Origin: CAZBEA01 sp964490835
GTDB taxonomy: Bacteria > Patescibacteriota > Microgenomatia > Levybacterales > GWA1-39-11
DNA: 29,275 nt
Reading direction: 5' to 3'
Assembly (NCBI GenBank): GCA_964490835.1
Contig: CAZBEA010000007.1
Coordinates: 1-29,275 of the forward strand
Under the pieces are notes generated by a model. It did not search any database and had not been told where the DNA came from. It was given only the letters and a program-made list of their open reading frames with translations. Below, piece by piece: positions 6,762-14,017 of this stretch (its first letter is position 1; each line of letters begins with the position of its first letter). The translations under genes were made by a program, and so were the position numbers.

Positions 6762-7721
6762 TCAGGTTCTTAATTTCTTGCCACGATAATGGTGAAATAG
6801 GTGAATGTGCGGAAAATGAATCTTTTTTTCGGCTATATATAATCCCCCTAAGACAAATAATGTCCCAAAGACAATCGAAGGAGTAAATGTTTCACCGAGC
6901 AGCACAATTGCAAGAATTGAGGACGTTACAGGATCAAGATATATAAAAAATCCGACCCGTGATACTTCGATTTTTGATACCCCCCATTGCCACAAAGAAA
7001 AAGCGAAGACCGATGAGAATATTGATGTAAAAAGAATCCCAATTATTAATTTTGTAGTGAATAATGAACTTGACGCCTTAAGTAAATCACCAAACGCAAA
7101 AGGAAAAACCGATACAAGACCAATTACAAATGCATAAAAAGTTATAGTGCTGACTGAGTAATGCGGGAAAAGGTACTTTTTGGCAATTATTTCATACACA
7201 ATCCAGAGCCCAATTGACATACTGAGAAGAATATTCCCGGCAATATGAGTAGAGGGAAGATTACCATCCGAAAAAGGTCCGATTACGAGGAAAAGCATTC
7301 CGACTAGTCCTAGTAATCCTCCCAAAATTAAGTTTTTTCTCATTTTTTCGCGCAATATTAAGGATCCCGCAACAAGCGTTAAAAACGGACTGCCCATCGA
7401 GATAAAAGACGCGTTCAAGGCTGTGGTTAGTCGTATTCCATAAAACGCAAGCATTATATGTACTGAGGTTCCAAGAAAAAGTGAAATGATAAGTATCCAA
7501 ATATGATTTTTCTGAATTTTGAGTGTGGGTCTGGCGATCGCATAGAATACGACACCTGCTATCAAAAATCTCAAAAACGCGAATAAGAAGGGAGGGGTCC
7601 CTTCAAGCGACCACTTGAGAACCGGTGTCGTTATTCCCCACAATATCGATGCGATAGTGAGGGCGAGAAGTGCTTGGGAACGCTCGTTATGATGACGCGT
7701 GATGCGGGACAGTAATTGCAT
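6762..7721 (-). CDS. EamA/DMT-superfamily membrane transporter
   Basis: This polytopic protein of about 319 residues has roughly ten hydrophobic segments arranged as two EamA repeats. The first covers about residues 15-145 (LTIASILWGITTPVLKWSLE, a typical repeat start) and the second about 160-300 (ending in FGTLFVLGGLYIAEKK). Such proteins export or import small metabolites; the substrate cannot be read from sequence. A His-rich cytoplasmic tail (HFPHIHLFHHYRGKK) is unusual and might bind metal. The likely ATG is at 7721; an in-frame TTG is at 7727. It begins inside the last 35 bases of hisS in another frame, so it depends on hisS transcription. No Shine-Dalgarno site is evident. Confidence 0.85.
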   Translation of the reverse strand: MQLLSRITRHHNERSQALLALTIASILWGITTPVLKWSLEGTPPFLFAFLRFLIAGVVFYAIARPTLKIQKNHIWILIISLFLGTSVHIMLAFYGIRLTTALNASFISMGSPFLTLVAGSLILREKMRKNLILGGLLGLVGMLFLVIGPFSDGNLPSTHIAGNILLSMSIGLWIVYEIIAKKYLFPHYSVSTITFYAFVIGLVSVFPFAFGDLLKASSSLFTTKLIIGILFTSIFSSVFAFSLWQWGVSKIEVSRVGFFIYLDPVTSSILAIVLLGETFTPSIVFGTLFVLGGLYIAEKKIHFPHIHLFHHYRGKKLRT

Positions 7722-8883
7722 TTGCAAGTTCTGATATGTGAAGTGTTTCTTGTGAACGAGCGTGAAGGTTTTTTAGAACTGCTGAATTATTTTGGACTTC
7801 TTCCGGTCCGGCAATCACGGCGTATACAAAATTATTCCTATCGGCATATTTTAACTGCCGTTCCATTTTGGCACCTTGGTCAAGAAACAGATCTGCCTGA
7901 ATTCCTTTTGAGCGAAGATCACTTGCAATTTTCTGTGAATACTCAAGCTGTTCGGGAGAAAAGATTGTAACAAGAACTGTCTTTTGTGTGATTGTATTGG
8001 GAAATAGGTTTTTTGCGTCCATCGCCTCGATTACCCTGTCAAACCCGAATGCAAACCCTACAGCCGGCATTTTGTCATCCATAAACATACCGATAAGGTC
8101 ATCGTATCTTCCGCCTCCGCCGACTGATCCTGCTTCGTACCCATCTATTTCTACCTCGATAATAGTTGAGGTGTAGTAGTCGAGTCCTCGAGCGAGTGTC
8201 GATTCGAACCGAGTATTTGGAACAGAATCAAGAATGCTTTGAATTCTTTCGGTCGGTTGTGCGAGAGTTAAATCCTCAAAGAGCAAAGGCTCTATACCGT
8301 TTTCCTGTAGAAGTCGTATGACTTCGTCCTTCCCGATTTTTTTTAATTTATCAATGATGATGATTCCTTCTTTTGGTATTTCTTTTAATAACGACCTGTC
8401 ATTGAGTAAAATCGTGAAGTTCTCAAATCCCAGAGATTCAAAAGCCTCATTCACAAGTTGCACAATTTCTCTGTCTGCTATAGACGAATCGGTTCCGACC
8501 GTATCAATGTCGCATTGTAAAAATTCGCGGAATCTCCCTTTCTGAGTGTTGTCTGCTCTGAATACATTTTGAATCTGATATCTTTTAAATGGAAAAGTCA
8601 GATCATTTTTGTACTGTGCTATTACGCGGGCGAGGGGAACGGTTTGATCGTAGCGCATCGCAACATTTCTCTGACCGTTATCGACAAAACGGTACATTAA
8701 TCTATCTCCTTCATCGCCATACTTTCCGGTAAGAATATCCTCGTATTCAAGAGTTGGTGTCTCGATCGGTTCAAATCCGTACTTTTCAAAAACGGCTTTT
8801 AATTTCTGTATAACAAACAGCCTTTTTTTGGCTTCTTTTGGAAGGAAATCTCTGAATCCTTTTAGCGTTCGGGGCTCGATCAT
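7687..8883 (-). CDS. hisS: Histidyl-tRNA synthetase
   Basis: This 398-residue class II synthetase has class motif 2 in QIQNVFRADNTQKGRFREF (Arg109), the HisA motif ARGLDYYT (231-238), the HisB-like GGGGRYDDL (255-263), and an anticodon-binding domain (about 300-390) starting TVLVTIFSPEQ. The motif MRYDQTVPLAR (76-86) has the RYD-TVP form seen in archaeal and eukaryotic enzymes rather than the LRPEGT of many bacteria. A TTGATC/TACTAT promoter ends 9 nt before the ATG. It shares a 41-48 nt out-of-phase overlap region with the start of the EamA gene downstream and diverges from the gene at 8974. Confidence 0.95.
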   Translation of the reverse strand: MIEPRTLKGFRDFLPKEAKKRLFVIQKLKAVFEKYGFEPIETPTLEYEDILTGKYGDEGDRLMYRFVDNGQRNVAMRYDQTVPLARVIAQYKNDLTFPFKRYQIQNVFRADNTQKGRFREFLQCDIDTVGTDSSIADREIVQLVNEAFESLGFENFTILLNDRSLLKEIPKEGIIIIDKLKKIGKDEVIRLLQENGIEPLLFEDLTLAQPTERIQSILDSVPNTRFESTLARGLDYYTSTIIEVEIDGYEAGSVGGGGRYDDLIGMFMDDKMPAVGFAFGFDRVIEAMDAKNLFPNTITQKTVLVTIFSPEQLEYSQKIASDLRSKGIQADLFLDQGAKMERQLKYADRNNFVYAVIAGPEEVQNNSAVLKNLHARSQETLHISELANAITVPHHASS

Positions 8884-8892
8884 ATAGCAATG

Positions 8893-8921
8893 ATAGTATC
8901 ATGTTTAGAGGGCTAGATCAA
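8893..8921 (-). promoter_or_regulatory. Short-leader promoter for hisS
   Basis: Minus strand TTGATC (8921-8916), a 17-bp spacer, TACTAT (8898-8893), then 9 nt to the ATG at 8883. No T-box-like leader fits in this space. Confidence 0.6.
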
Positions 8922-8937
8922 TGAAATACTGCCGGGT

Positions 8938-8966
8938 TTGACAGTATTCGAAAACAGTCCTATAAT
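8938..8966 (+). promoter_or_regulatory. Full-consensus sigma70 promoter, leaderless type
   Basis: TTGACA (8938-8943), exactly 17 bp, TATAAT (8961-8966), then 7 nt to the ATG at 8974. This is the only promoter in the window with both hexamers fully consensus. The TTG of the -35 box is in frame with the gene and could be mistaken for its start codon. Confidence 0.85.
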
Positions 8967-8973
8967 ATCTGTT

Positions 8974-10140
8974 ATGCCGGAAAAAGAACTACAGCTTTCA
9001 GAGCCCAGACAAGACAGACTTCGTCCCGTCTTTGAACAAGCCACAAAAGTTTTTAAAAACGAATTCGAAGGGATAGCAATGGATGGGTACCGATGGGAAT
9101 TTGAAAGCGAAAGAGATCTTTTTGAAAAAGAGAAAAGAGATATGATCGAGCAAAATAGGGGAGTCCTTATGATAACCGGAGACTTGCGAGATGACCCTTT
9201 GCTGCTCCCGAGAATTTACTATCCGAGCGCTCAACGTGGTTCGGATGATCTGCGAACGAGAATATTATTACCCGAAAGATCTGCGCGTTTGATAAGAATG
9301 CTTGATACGGGAAAAATAGAAAATCGGGAAGCTACTTCACGATTGCAGTCGGAATTTTTTCTTGAAGCAACCAGGGCTATGCTGTCGGATAACTTGCAAG
9401 GTGTAAGCCTAGATTTTGACCAGGATCTGATCCAATTTATTTTGAAAGGATATTTTTCCTCGGTTGTCCAGCGGGGAAATGCATATGACGAGCCTGAAAA
9501 AGCAGCTGATTATATCCACCAGATTGTGGAACGTCTTTCAGGATCCCAATTCGATGATTTCGCACTCGTCGTTGCAGGACTCCAAGTAGGCATTATTTAT
9601 CAAGGAGAACCGCTTTTTACACAGTATTATGGTGCCGATGACATTGTCCAAAAATTAATAGCAAATTCCATGCTCCCAAAATTTGTGAGGCGTATGGATC
9701 AAAAGTATGTATGGTTTCGTTCCGACGCAGCAGAGGTCGGGTACGATCTTCCTCAATTGGATGATGAGGATGTTGTTCTTGTTCTATGTAAAGAGTTTGG
9801 AATAGAAAAAGACCAAAAACATCTTATCAGTGCGTATCTGTCGGGTGATTTGGGTGTAAGATTTCTTGATGCTGTATCCTCCGAGTCTCGCAAAAAGTCG
9901 AGAGAAGAGAGATTCAAAGAGCAACTAACTGATGACTTAGGGAAACAAGAGCTCGCCAAACAACTCCAAACAGCAATGGCTAGTCGAGAGATTGAGGAGC
10001 AACCCGATTATTCTGCATACCAAGATACTCATCATAATTATGAAACAGACGAAGAGTATGAAGAGGATCCCGAAGTAGTACGAAGGGCAAGATTTGTAAA
10101 AGGTAAAAAACCAAACAAAGCCGAGATGTTCGAAGATTAG
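8974..10140 (+). CDS. Unrecognised 388-residue cytoplasmic protein under a consensus promoter
   Basis: I do not recognise a family. The protein is soluble, without signal peptide or membrane segment. Residues 1-300 are a mixed alpha/beta sequence with many charged helices. A region near 205-245 (DDFALVVAGLQVGIIYQGEP) could be a beta-rich core. Residues 310-388 are low-complexity and charged, with an acidic stretch (YETDEEYEEDPE) followed by a basic ARFVKGKKPNKAE. The start is set at 8974 by the consensus promoter 7 nt upstream. The stop overlaps the converging gene's stop (TTAG). Strong promoter and no recognisable family suggest an abundant lineage-specific protein; that is inference. Confidence 0.7.
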   Translation: MPEKELQLSEPRQDRLRPVFEQATKVFKNEFEGIAMDGYRWEFESERDLFEKEKRDMIEQNRGVLMITGDLRDDPLLLPRIYYPSAQRGSDDLRTRILLPERSARLIRMLDTGKIENREATSRLQSEFFLEATRAMLSDNLQGVSLDFDQDLIQFILKGYFSSVVQRGNAYDEPEKAADYIHQIVERLSGSQFDDFALVVAGLQVGIIYQGEPLFTQYYGADDIVQKLIANSMLPKFVRRMDQKYVWFRSDAAEVGYDLPQLDDEDVVLVLCKEFGIEKDQKHLISAYLSGDLGVRFLDAVSSESRKKSREERFKEQLTDDLGKQELAKQLQTAMASREIEEQPDYSAYQDTHHNYETDEEYEEDPEVVRRARFVKGKKPNKAEMFED

Positions 10141-10376
10141 GCGGCGGCGATTTTGTTTTCTTTATTCTCTCTCTTTTTCTGAACCAACTCACCTAAATTA
10201 ATCAAAGGTTTTTTGGTGCTTTCCTCGATTGGCGCCGGTGGATTTTGGCGTTGCTCACGGTTCTGAGTTTCCTTGCGGATCCGTGACTGTATGTCGATAA
10301 TCTCAGCCTGTGTTTTTTGTTGATCCTCTTGTTTCATTTGGGAAATTTTTTGCGCCATTTCTTCCGGTGATTTTAT
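10137..10376 (-). CDS. 3' fragment left of the scaffold gap, Lys/Gln-rich
   Basis: About 79 residues run from the edge of the N run to a TAA stop. It begins IKSPEEMAQKISQMKQED, which could be the helix of a PDZ domain and so the end of the HtrA gene. What follows is a charged low-complexity tail (IQSRIRKETQNREQRQNPPA...LGELVQKKRENKENK) without the closing PDZ strands. Because 100 N usually means unknown gap size, the apparent single reading frame across the gap is not evidence, and this piece may belong to a different gene. An internal Met (MAQKIS) could even start a short independent protein. Confidence 0.5.
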   Translation of the reverse strand: MKSPEEMAQKISQMKQEDQQKTQAEIIDIQSRIRKETQNREQRQNPPAPIEESTKKPLINLGELVQKKRENKENKIAAA

Positions 10377-10476
10377 NNNNNNNNNNNNNNNNNNNNNNNN
10401 NNNNNNNNNNNNNNNNNNNNNNNNNNNNNNNNNNNNNNNNNNNNNNNNNNNNNNNNNNNNNNNNNNNNNNNNNNNN
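10377..10476. other. Scaffold gap of 100 N
   Basis: There are exactly 100 ambiguous bases, the usual placeholder for a join of unknown length. It falls inside the PDZ-coding part of the HtrA-like gene. Confidence 0.99.
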
Positions 10477-11471
10477 TGAATTCCCGCGTCTTCAGCCGAT
10501 GAATTAGGAATAACCGATTGAACGTAGGCACCTTCCGGAAGTTCGTTCAGAAGTGACATGCGCCTTGAGATGATTCTATACGAGACACCTAAAAATGGCC
10601 TGTCAAACTGTCCAGTTTCATTAAAATTCTTCAACGATTCCTTTACGCTATTTATCGGAATAGCAAATCCGATATTCTGTCCCTGTGCCGATACCGCAGT
10701 ATTGACTCCAATTACTTGACCGCCTGAATTAAGAAGCGGGCCGCCTGAGTTTCCGGGGTTAATAGCTGCATCAGTCTGTATGACGTTATCAAGTTCTTCG
10801 GCAAAGCCCTCAAAAGGGCTGCCGGCAGTAATGCCCCTTCCAACTCCAGAAATAACACCGGTTGTAACGGTGTTTCGAAATTCTCCAAGAGCGGTTCCGA
10901 TAGCTATCGCAAATTGACCAACCTGTATGGTTGCGGAATCTCCCATTTCAATTGGTTGAAATCCGCCGGGAGGAGTTGTTTTGGTCTTTATGAATGCAAG
11001 GTCATTGAGTGGGTCCTGGTAAATATTGGAAATTTCATATGTATTGTCTTTAGAATCGATAATGGTGTACGTTGCTGTTGTATTGGATACGACATGTTTG
11101 TTCGTAACTATGATTCCGCTCTTGTCCACTACAAATCCGGATCCTATATCCCGATGTTGAACTTCTCCCTCTTTTTCATTAGGGATTTCCTCTTCTTCGA
11201 AAAATATTCCAAAAGGCCCGTATGAAAATGGAGACGAATTATCGATCTCTTCTTCGATGGAAATGGTCACAACAGACGGTGAGACCTTTTTGACTATGTC
11301 AATTACAGTTGATTCTTCGCGAATGAGTTCGACGGGCTTCTCTTCCGTCTGAATGAGTGATCTTGTGCTATCCGGAAGAATTTTTTGGAGGGTTGGACCG
11401 ATATGAAAAGCTCGATCCCAAACTATTCCTATGAGAATGAGTACTACAAGAATAACAATGAGTTTTTTCAT
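10477..11471 (-). CDS. HtrA/DegP-family serine protease, 3' end lost in gap
   Basis: An N-terminal membrane anchor (residues 1-18) is followed by a trypsin-like domain (about 55-285). The catalytic triad is His126 (TNKHVV), Asp157 (NDLAFIK) and Ser242 (PGNSGGPL). A PDZ domain starts at RPFLGVSYR (291) and is cut by the gap at residue about 331. An acidic insert (FFEEEEIPNEKEGE) lies in the LA-loop region. The protease acts outside the membrane in quality control. The ATG at 11471 is chosen because TTGCAA/TATAAT ends 9 nt upstream; an in-frame TTG further up lies within the divergent promoter region. It diverges from rpsF. Confidence 0.9.
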
Positions 11472-11480
11472 TGCACAAAG

Positions 11481-11509
11481 ATTATATAGAGGGTTTTTTA
11501 TTTTTGCAA
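11481..11509 (-). promoter_or_regulatory. Leaderless-type promoter for the HtrA gene
   Basis: Minus strand TTGCAA (11509-11504), a 17-bp spacer, TATAAT (11486-11481), then 9 nt to the ATG at 11471. Confidence 0.75.
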
Positions 11510-11519
11510 GCGTATAGTC

Positions 11520-11548
11520 TTGCATTTTGAGTTGCGATTGTGTATTAT
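11520..11548 (+). promoter_or_regulatory. Promoter for the rpsF-ssb-rpsR operon
   Basis: TTGCAT (11520-11525), a 17-bp spacer, TATTAT (11543-11548), preceded by TG. The predicted leader is about 31 nt, one of the longer ones here, and can form a small GGCT/AGCC hairpin. A TATAAT at 11579-11584 lies one base before the ATG, too close to serve as its -10. Confidence 0.65.
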
Positions 11549-11585
11549 CAGATCCACTGGCTTGAGAGAGCCTTGTTTTATAATT

Positions 11586-11861
11586 ATGCGAAATTACGAG
11601 TTAGTATTAGTTGTAAAATCAGATACAAAAAAAGACGACAAAGACAAGATTGTAGCATCTGTCAAGGGATTGCTCGGAAAAGTTGAAAAAGAAGAGCTTA
11701 CCTCTCTGGGCGAGAAAAAGTTTTCATTCCCGATGAAAGGTGAGCGAAAAGGAGAATATCTTCACCTCAAATTCACGACCGATTCAGTTGACAGCGAGTT
11801 TGAAAAAAAGATTCGGGTTCATGAAAAGATCGTTAGGCATTTACTTATTAGAACAAAATAG
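11586..11861 (+). CDS. rpsF: 30S ribosomal protein bS6
   Basis: This 91-residue protein starts MRNYELVLVV, the usual bS6 opening strand, and continues with a helix (KKDDKDKIVASVKGLLGK), KKFSFPMKGERKGEYLHLKF, and a final HEKIVRHLLIRTK that matches the RNA-binding end (vlR.l.vk). It binds bS18 on the 30S platform. The start is fixed by the family N-terminus; upstream in-frame codons run into the promoter. It is the first gene of the S6-SSB-S18 operon, 12 nt before ssb. Confidence 0.95.
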   Translation: MRNYELVLVVKSDTKKDDKDKIVASVKGLLGKVEKEELTSLGEKKFSFPMKGERKGEYLHLKFTTDSVDSEFEKKIRVHEKIVRHLLIRTK

Positions 11862-11867
11862 TACAAT
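11862..11867 (+). promoter_or_regulatory. Possible internal leaderless promoter for ssb
   Basis: TACAAT ends exactly 6 nt before the ssb ATG and overlaps the rpsF stop. TTTACT at 11840-11845 (16-bp spacer) is a weak -35. Confidence 0.4.
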
Positions 11868-11873
11868 AAAAGC

Positions 11874-12371
11874 ATGGCACGGAGTTTAAACAAAGTTGAG
11901 TTAATTGGGAATTTGACACGGGATCCGGAATTGCGATACACACCGCAAGGAACAGGGGTTTGTACTTTTGGTCTTGCAACAAATAGATCTTGGACAACAG
12001 ATAGCGGAGAAAAGAGAGAAGACGTTGAGTACCACAAGATTGTTGCGTGGAATAAGTTGGGAGAATTGTGTAGTCAACTCTTGGCAAAGGGGAGAAAGGT
12101 ATACGTCGAGGGAAGACTCTCAACACGAAGTTGGACAGCACAAGACGGATCACAACGTCAGACGACTGAAATTGTTATTTCTGACATGATCATTCTTGAT
12201 TCAAGACGCGGAGAAGGTGAGGGTGAAATTGCTGCAAGTCCGCAAGACTTTGGAGAAGAGATGCCGATCGGAGATGAGGAACAGGGCTCTAAAAAGAGCG
12301 CTTCCAAAAAAGAGACAAAGTCAAAGGGGTCGGTTGAAGAGGATGTGAATCCTGAAGATATACCATTTTAA
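11874..12371 (+). CDS. ssb: Single-stranded DNA-binding protein
   Basis: This 165-residue protein has an OB-fold (residues 1-110) that opens SLNKVELIGNLTRDPELRYT and contains FGLATNRSW, EYHKIVAWNKLGELC and the VYVEGRLSTRSW strand. A flexible acidic linker rich in Ser, Lys and Glu follows, and the end is PEDIPF, the conserved tip that binds replication and repair partners. It coats single-stranded DNA and acts with the DnaB encoded at 17167. It sits between rpsF and rpsR, the usual bacterial order. Confidence 0.96.
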   Translation: MARSLNKVELIGNLTRDPELRYTPQGTGVCTFGLATNRSWTTDSGEKREDVEYHKIVAWNKLGELCSQLLAKGRKVYVEGRLSTRSWTAQDGSQRQTTEIVISDMIILDSRRGEGEGEIAASPQDFGEEMPIGDEEQGSKKSASKKETKSKGSVEEDVNPEDIPF

Positions 12372-12374
12372 TAT

Positions 12375-12602
12375 ATGAGAACAACAAAAAATATAATTGT
12401 AAAAGATTGTTTCTTCTGCAAAGAGGGAAAAAATCCTTCTTTCTTGGAAACCGAACTTCTGAAGAAGTTTACCTCAGATCGTGGTAAGATCGTCTCGCGC
12501 GGTCGAAGCGGCGTCTGTTCCAAGCATCAAAGAAAATTGACCACTCACATTAAGTATGCCAGACACTTGGCATTGCTACCGTTTATTGTTCGTCCCGAAT
12601 AG
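12375..12602 (+). CDS. rpsR: 30S ribosomal protein bS18
   Basis: This 75-residue protein has CFFCKEGKNPSF near the N-terminus and RGRSGVCSKHQRKLTTHIKYARHLALLPF, the bS18 core. The CxxC plus the Cys-x-x-His pair could bind zinc, a feature kept in a subset of bacterial bS18. It partners bS6 on the 30S platform. The start is 3 nt after the ssb stop. rplI (bL9), the usual next gene, is absent and is followed instead by a protease gene with its own promoter. Confidence 0.95.
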   Translation: MRTTKNIIVKDCFFCKEGKNPSFLETELLKKFTSDRGKIVSRGRSGVCSKHQRKLTTHIKYARHLALLPFIVRPE

Positions 12603-12621
12603 GTTTTATTTCTTTTCATCC

Positions 12622-12651
12622 TTTACAAAGTGTCTCGTGTTTTTTTACAAT
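12622..12651 (+). promoter_or_regulatory. Leaderless-type promoter for the S41 protease
   Basis: TTTACA (12622-12627), an 18-bp spacer, TACAAT (12646-12651), then 7 nt to the ATG at 12659. Confidence 0.6.
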
Positions 12652-12658
12652 AAATTCT

Positions 12659-13975
12659 ATGGCTTTTGTGCTTTTTCGTAAAAAGTGGAGATTCGTTAAA
12701 TTTGCGTGTCTGGTTATAGCTTTAATCAGCTCAGGTTATATCGGGTATATTTATGGTGCGAATAAAGTTGCGGTATCGTGGAAGAATTTCCGTCCAATTG
12801 CCAAGATTGAATCTCGCCATGCTCCGGCTATAGAAAATCTTAATCTGGACCTTCTGTATCACACAATAGAATCACTGAACGCAGACTACTACGATAAATC
12901 AAAACTTGATTCTACAAAATTATTATACGGAGCAGTTTCGGGTATGCTTGCGAGCCTCGATGATCCATACACTTCCTTTTTCCCACCCGCCAAAAACGAA
13001 GCATTCAAGGAACAGTTAGCAGGAGAATTCTCAGGAATTGGCGCCGAACTGACACTCAATACTGACAAGTTAATATCCGTTATCGCGCCCCTTGATGACA
13101 GTCCGGCGCAAAAAGCGGGAATCAAGCCCGGCGATATTATCACGAAGGTAGACGGAAAAGAAACAATCGGTTGGTCCCTATCCGATGCTGTCTCACGAAT
13201 TCGTGGAAAGAGGGGAACTGTTGTAAAGTTGCAAATTGTTCACGAGAATGAAACCACTCCAAAAGACGTGACGATTACACGTGATACGATTGTCGTAAAG
13301 AGTGTGCGAGGGTGGTTTGAAAAACTAACCTGCGATAAGAATATGTGTAAAAGGGCACCTACCACTTGTACAACCTGTGGTAGCGTTGCGTATTTGAGGC
13401 TCTCTCAATTCGGTGATAAGACAAATCAAGAATGGTCCGAGCAGGTCAATAAATTATTTCCACAATTTTCAGCAGATAAGAATTTCCGAGGCATAATTCT
13501 TGATCTCCGAAGCAATCCGGGTGGATATCTGAACGATGCCGTGTATATAGCATCAGAATTTGTCGATGAGGGGTTGATTGTGGCTCAAGAAGACGGTAAT
13601 GGGAATCGCGAAGAATTAAATGTGACAAGACAAGGAGTGCTTGGGAAGTACCCTGTTATTGTTCTTATCGATGGGGGGTCGGCATCTGCTTCTGAAATAG
13701 TTTCAGGCGCGCTTCGTGACCGTAAAGGGTATAAGTTACTCGGCGAACAGTCTTTTGGAAAAGGCACAGTCCAATCGGCAATAGATGTAGATGCCGGAGC
13801 CTCAGTTCACATGACGATAGCCAAATGGCTTACCCCAAATGGCACCTGGGTGCATGAGAAAGGACTTACGCCTGATTTTACGGTTGCGTACGAAGCGACG
13901 AAATCGGCGGATTTCCAAGCGGCCGGCGGGTATGACAATCAAATAGACTCTGCTATTCGCCAACTTCTGAAGTAG
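12659..13975 (+). CDS. S41 C-terminal processing peptidase with Cys-rich insert
   Basis: This 438-residue membrane-anchored protease has an N-terminal anchor (about 14-33), a PDZ domain (about 118-205) with GIGAELT and AGIKPGDIITKVDG, and a catalytic domain. The Ser/Lys dyad is Ser343 in DGGSASASEIVSGAL and Lys368 in SFGKGTVQ, with Gln372. NPGGYL (286-291) is the family's conserved turn. Such CtpA-like enzymes trim exported proteins from the C-terminus. Unusual is a short insert between PDZ and catalytic core with Cys225, Cys230, Cys237 and Cys240 (C-x4-C-x6-C-x2-C), which could hold a metal or disulfides. Its promoter ends 7 nt upstream. Confidence 0.93.
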   Translation: MAFVLFRKKWRFVKFACLVIALISSGYIGYIYGANKVAVSWKNFRPIAKIESRHAPAIENLNLDLLYHTIESLNADYYDKSKLDSTKLLYGAVSGMLASLDDPYTSFFPPAKNEAFKEQLAGEFSGIGAELTLNTDKLISVIAPLDDSPAQKAGIKPGDIITKVDGKETIGWSLSDAVSRIRGKRGTVVKLQIVHENETTPKDVTITRDTIVVKSVRGWFEKLTCDKNMCKRAPTTCTTCGSVAYLRLSQFGDKTNQEWSEQVNKLFPQFSADKNFRGIILDLRSNPGGYLNDAVYIASEFVDEGLIVAQEDGNGNREELNVTRQGVLGKYPVIVLIDGGSASASEIVSGALRDRKGYKLLGEQSFGKGTVQSAIDVDAGASVHMTIAKWLTPNGTWVHEKGLTPDFTVAYEATKSADFQAAGGYDNQIDSAIRQLLK

Positions 13976-14000
13976 ACTTACTCAAGAGCCTCATTTTTGC

Positions 14001-14006
14001 TACAAT
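14001..14006 (+). promoter_or_regulatory. -10 box of the cysS promoter
   Basis: TACAAT ends 11 nt before the ATG at 14018. The -35 region is poor (TTACTC at 13978-13983). Confidence 0.45.
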
Positions 14007-14017
14007 ACCAAGGTCGG

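Noticed and set aside
8900..8937. T-box or other amino-acid riboswitch before hisS
   Set aside because: The promoter ends 9 nt before the start codon, leaving no space for a leader RNA.
8938..8973. TTG at 8938 as the start codon of the 388-residue protein
   Set aside because: The TTG is the beginning of a perfect TTGACA -35 box; the TATAAT lies between it and the ATG at 8974, so it would be untranscribed.
10310..10507. Plus-strand open frame across the N gap
   Set aside because: It spans unknown bases and is the antisense of the HtrA region; no start signal.
11520..11585. TTG at 11520 as start of a longer bS6
   Set aside because: The added 22 residues do not resemble bS6 and the codon is part of the TTGCAT -35 box; the family start MRNYELV is at 11586.
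11549..11585. S6:S18 autoregulatory RNA in the rpsF leader
   Set aside because: The leader is only about 31 nt, and the only hairpin (GGCT/AGCC) lacks the CCG bulge of the known motif.
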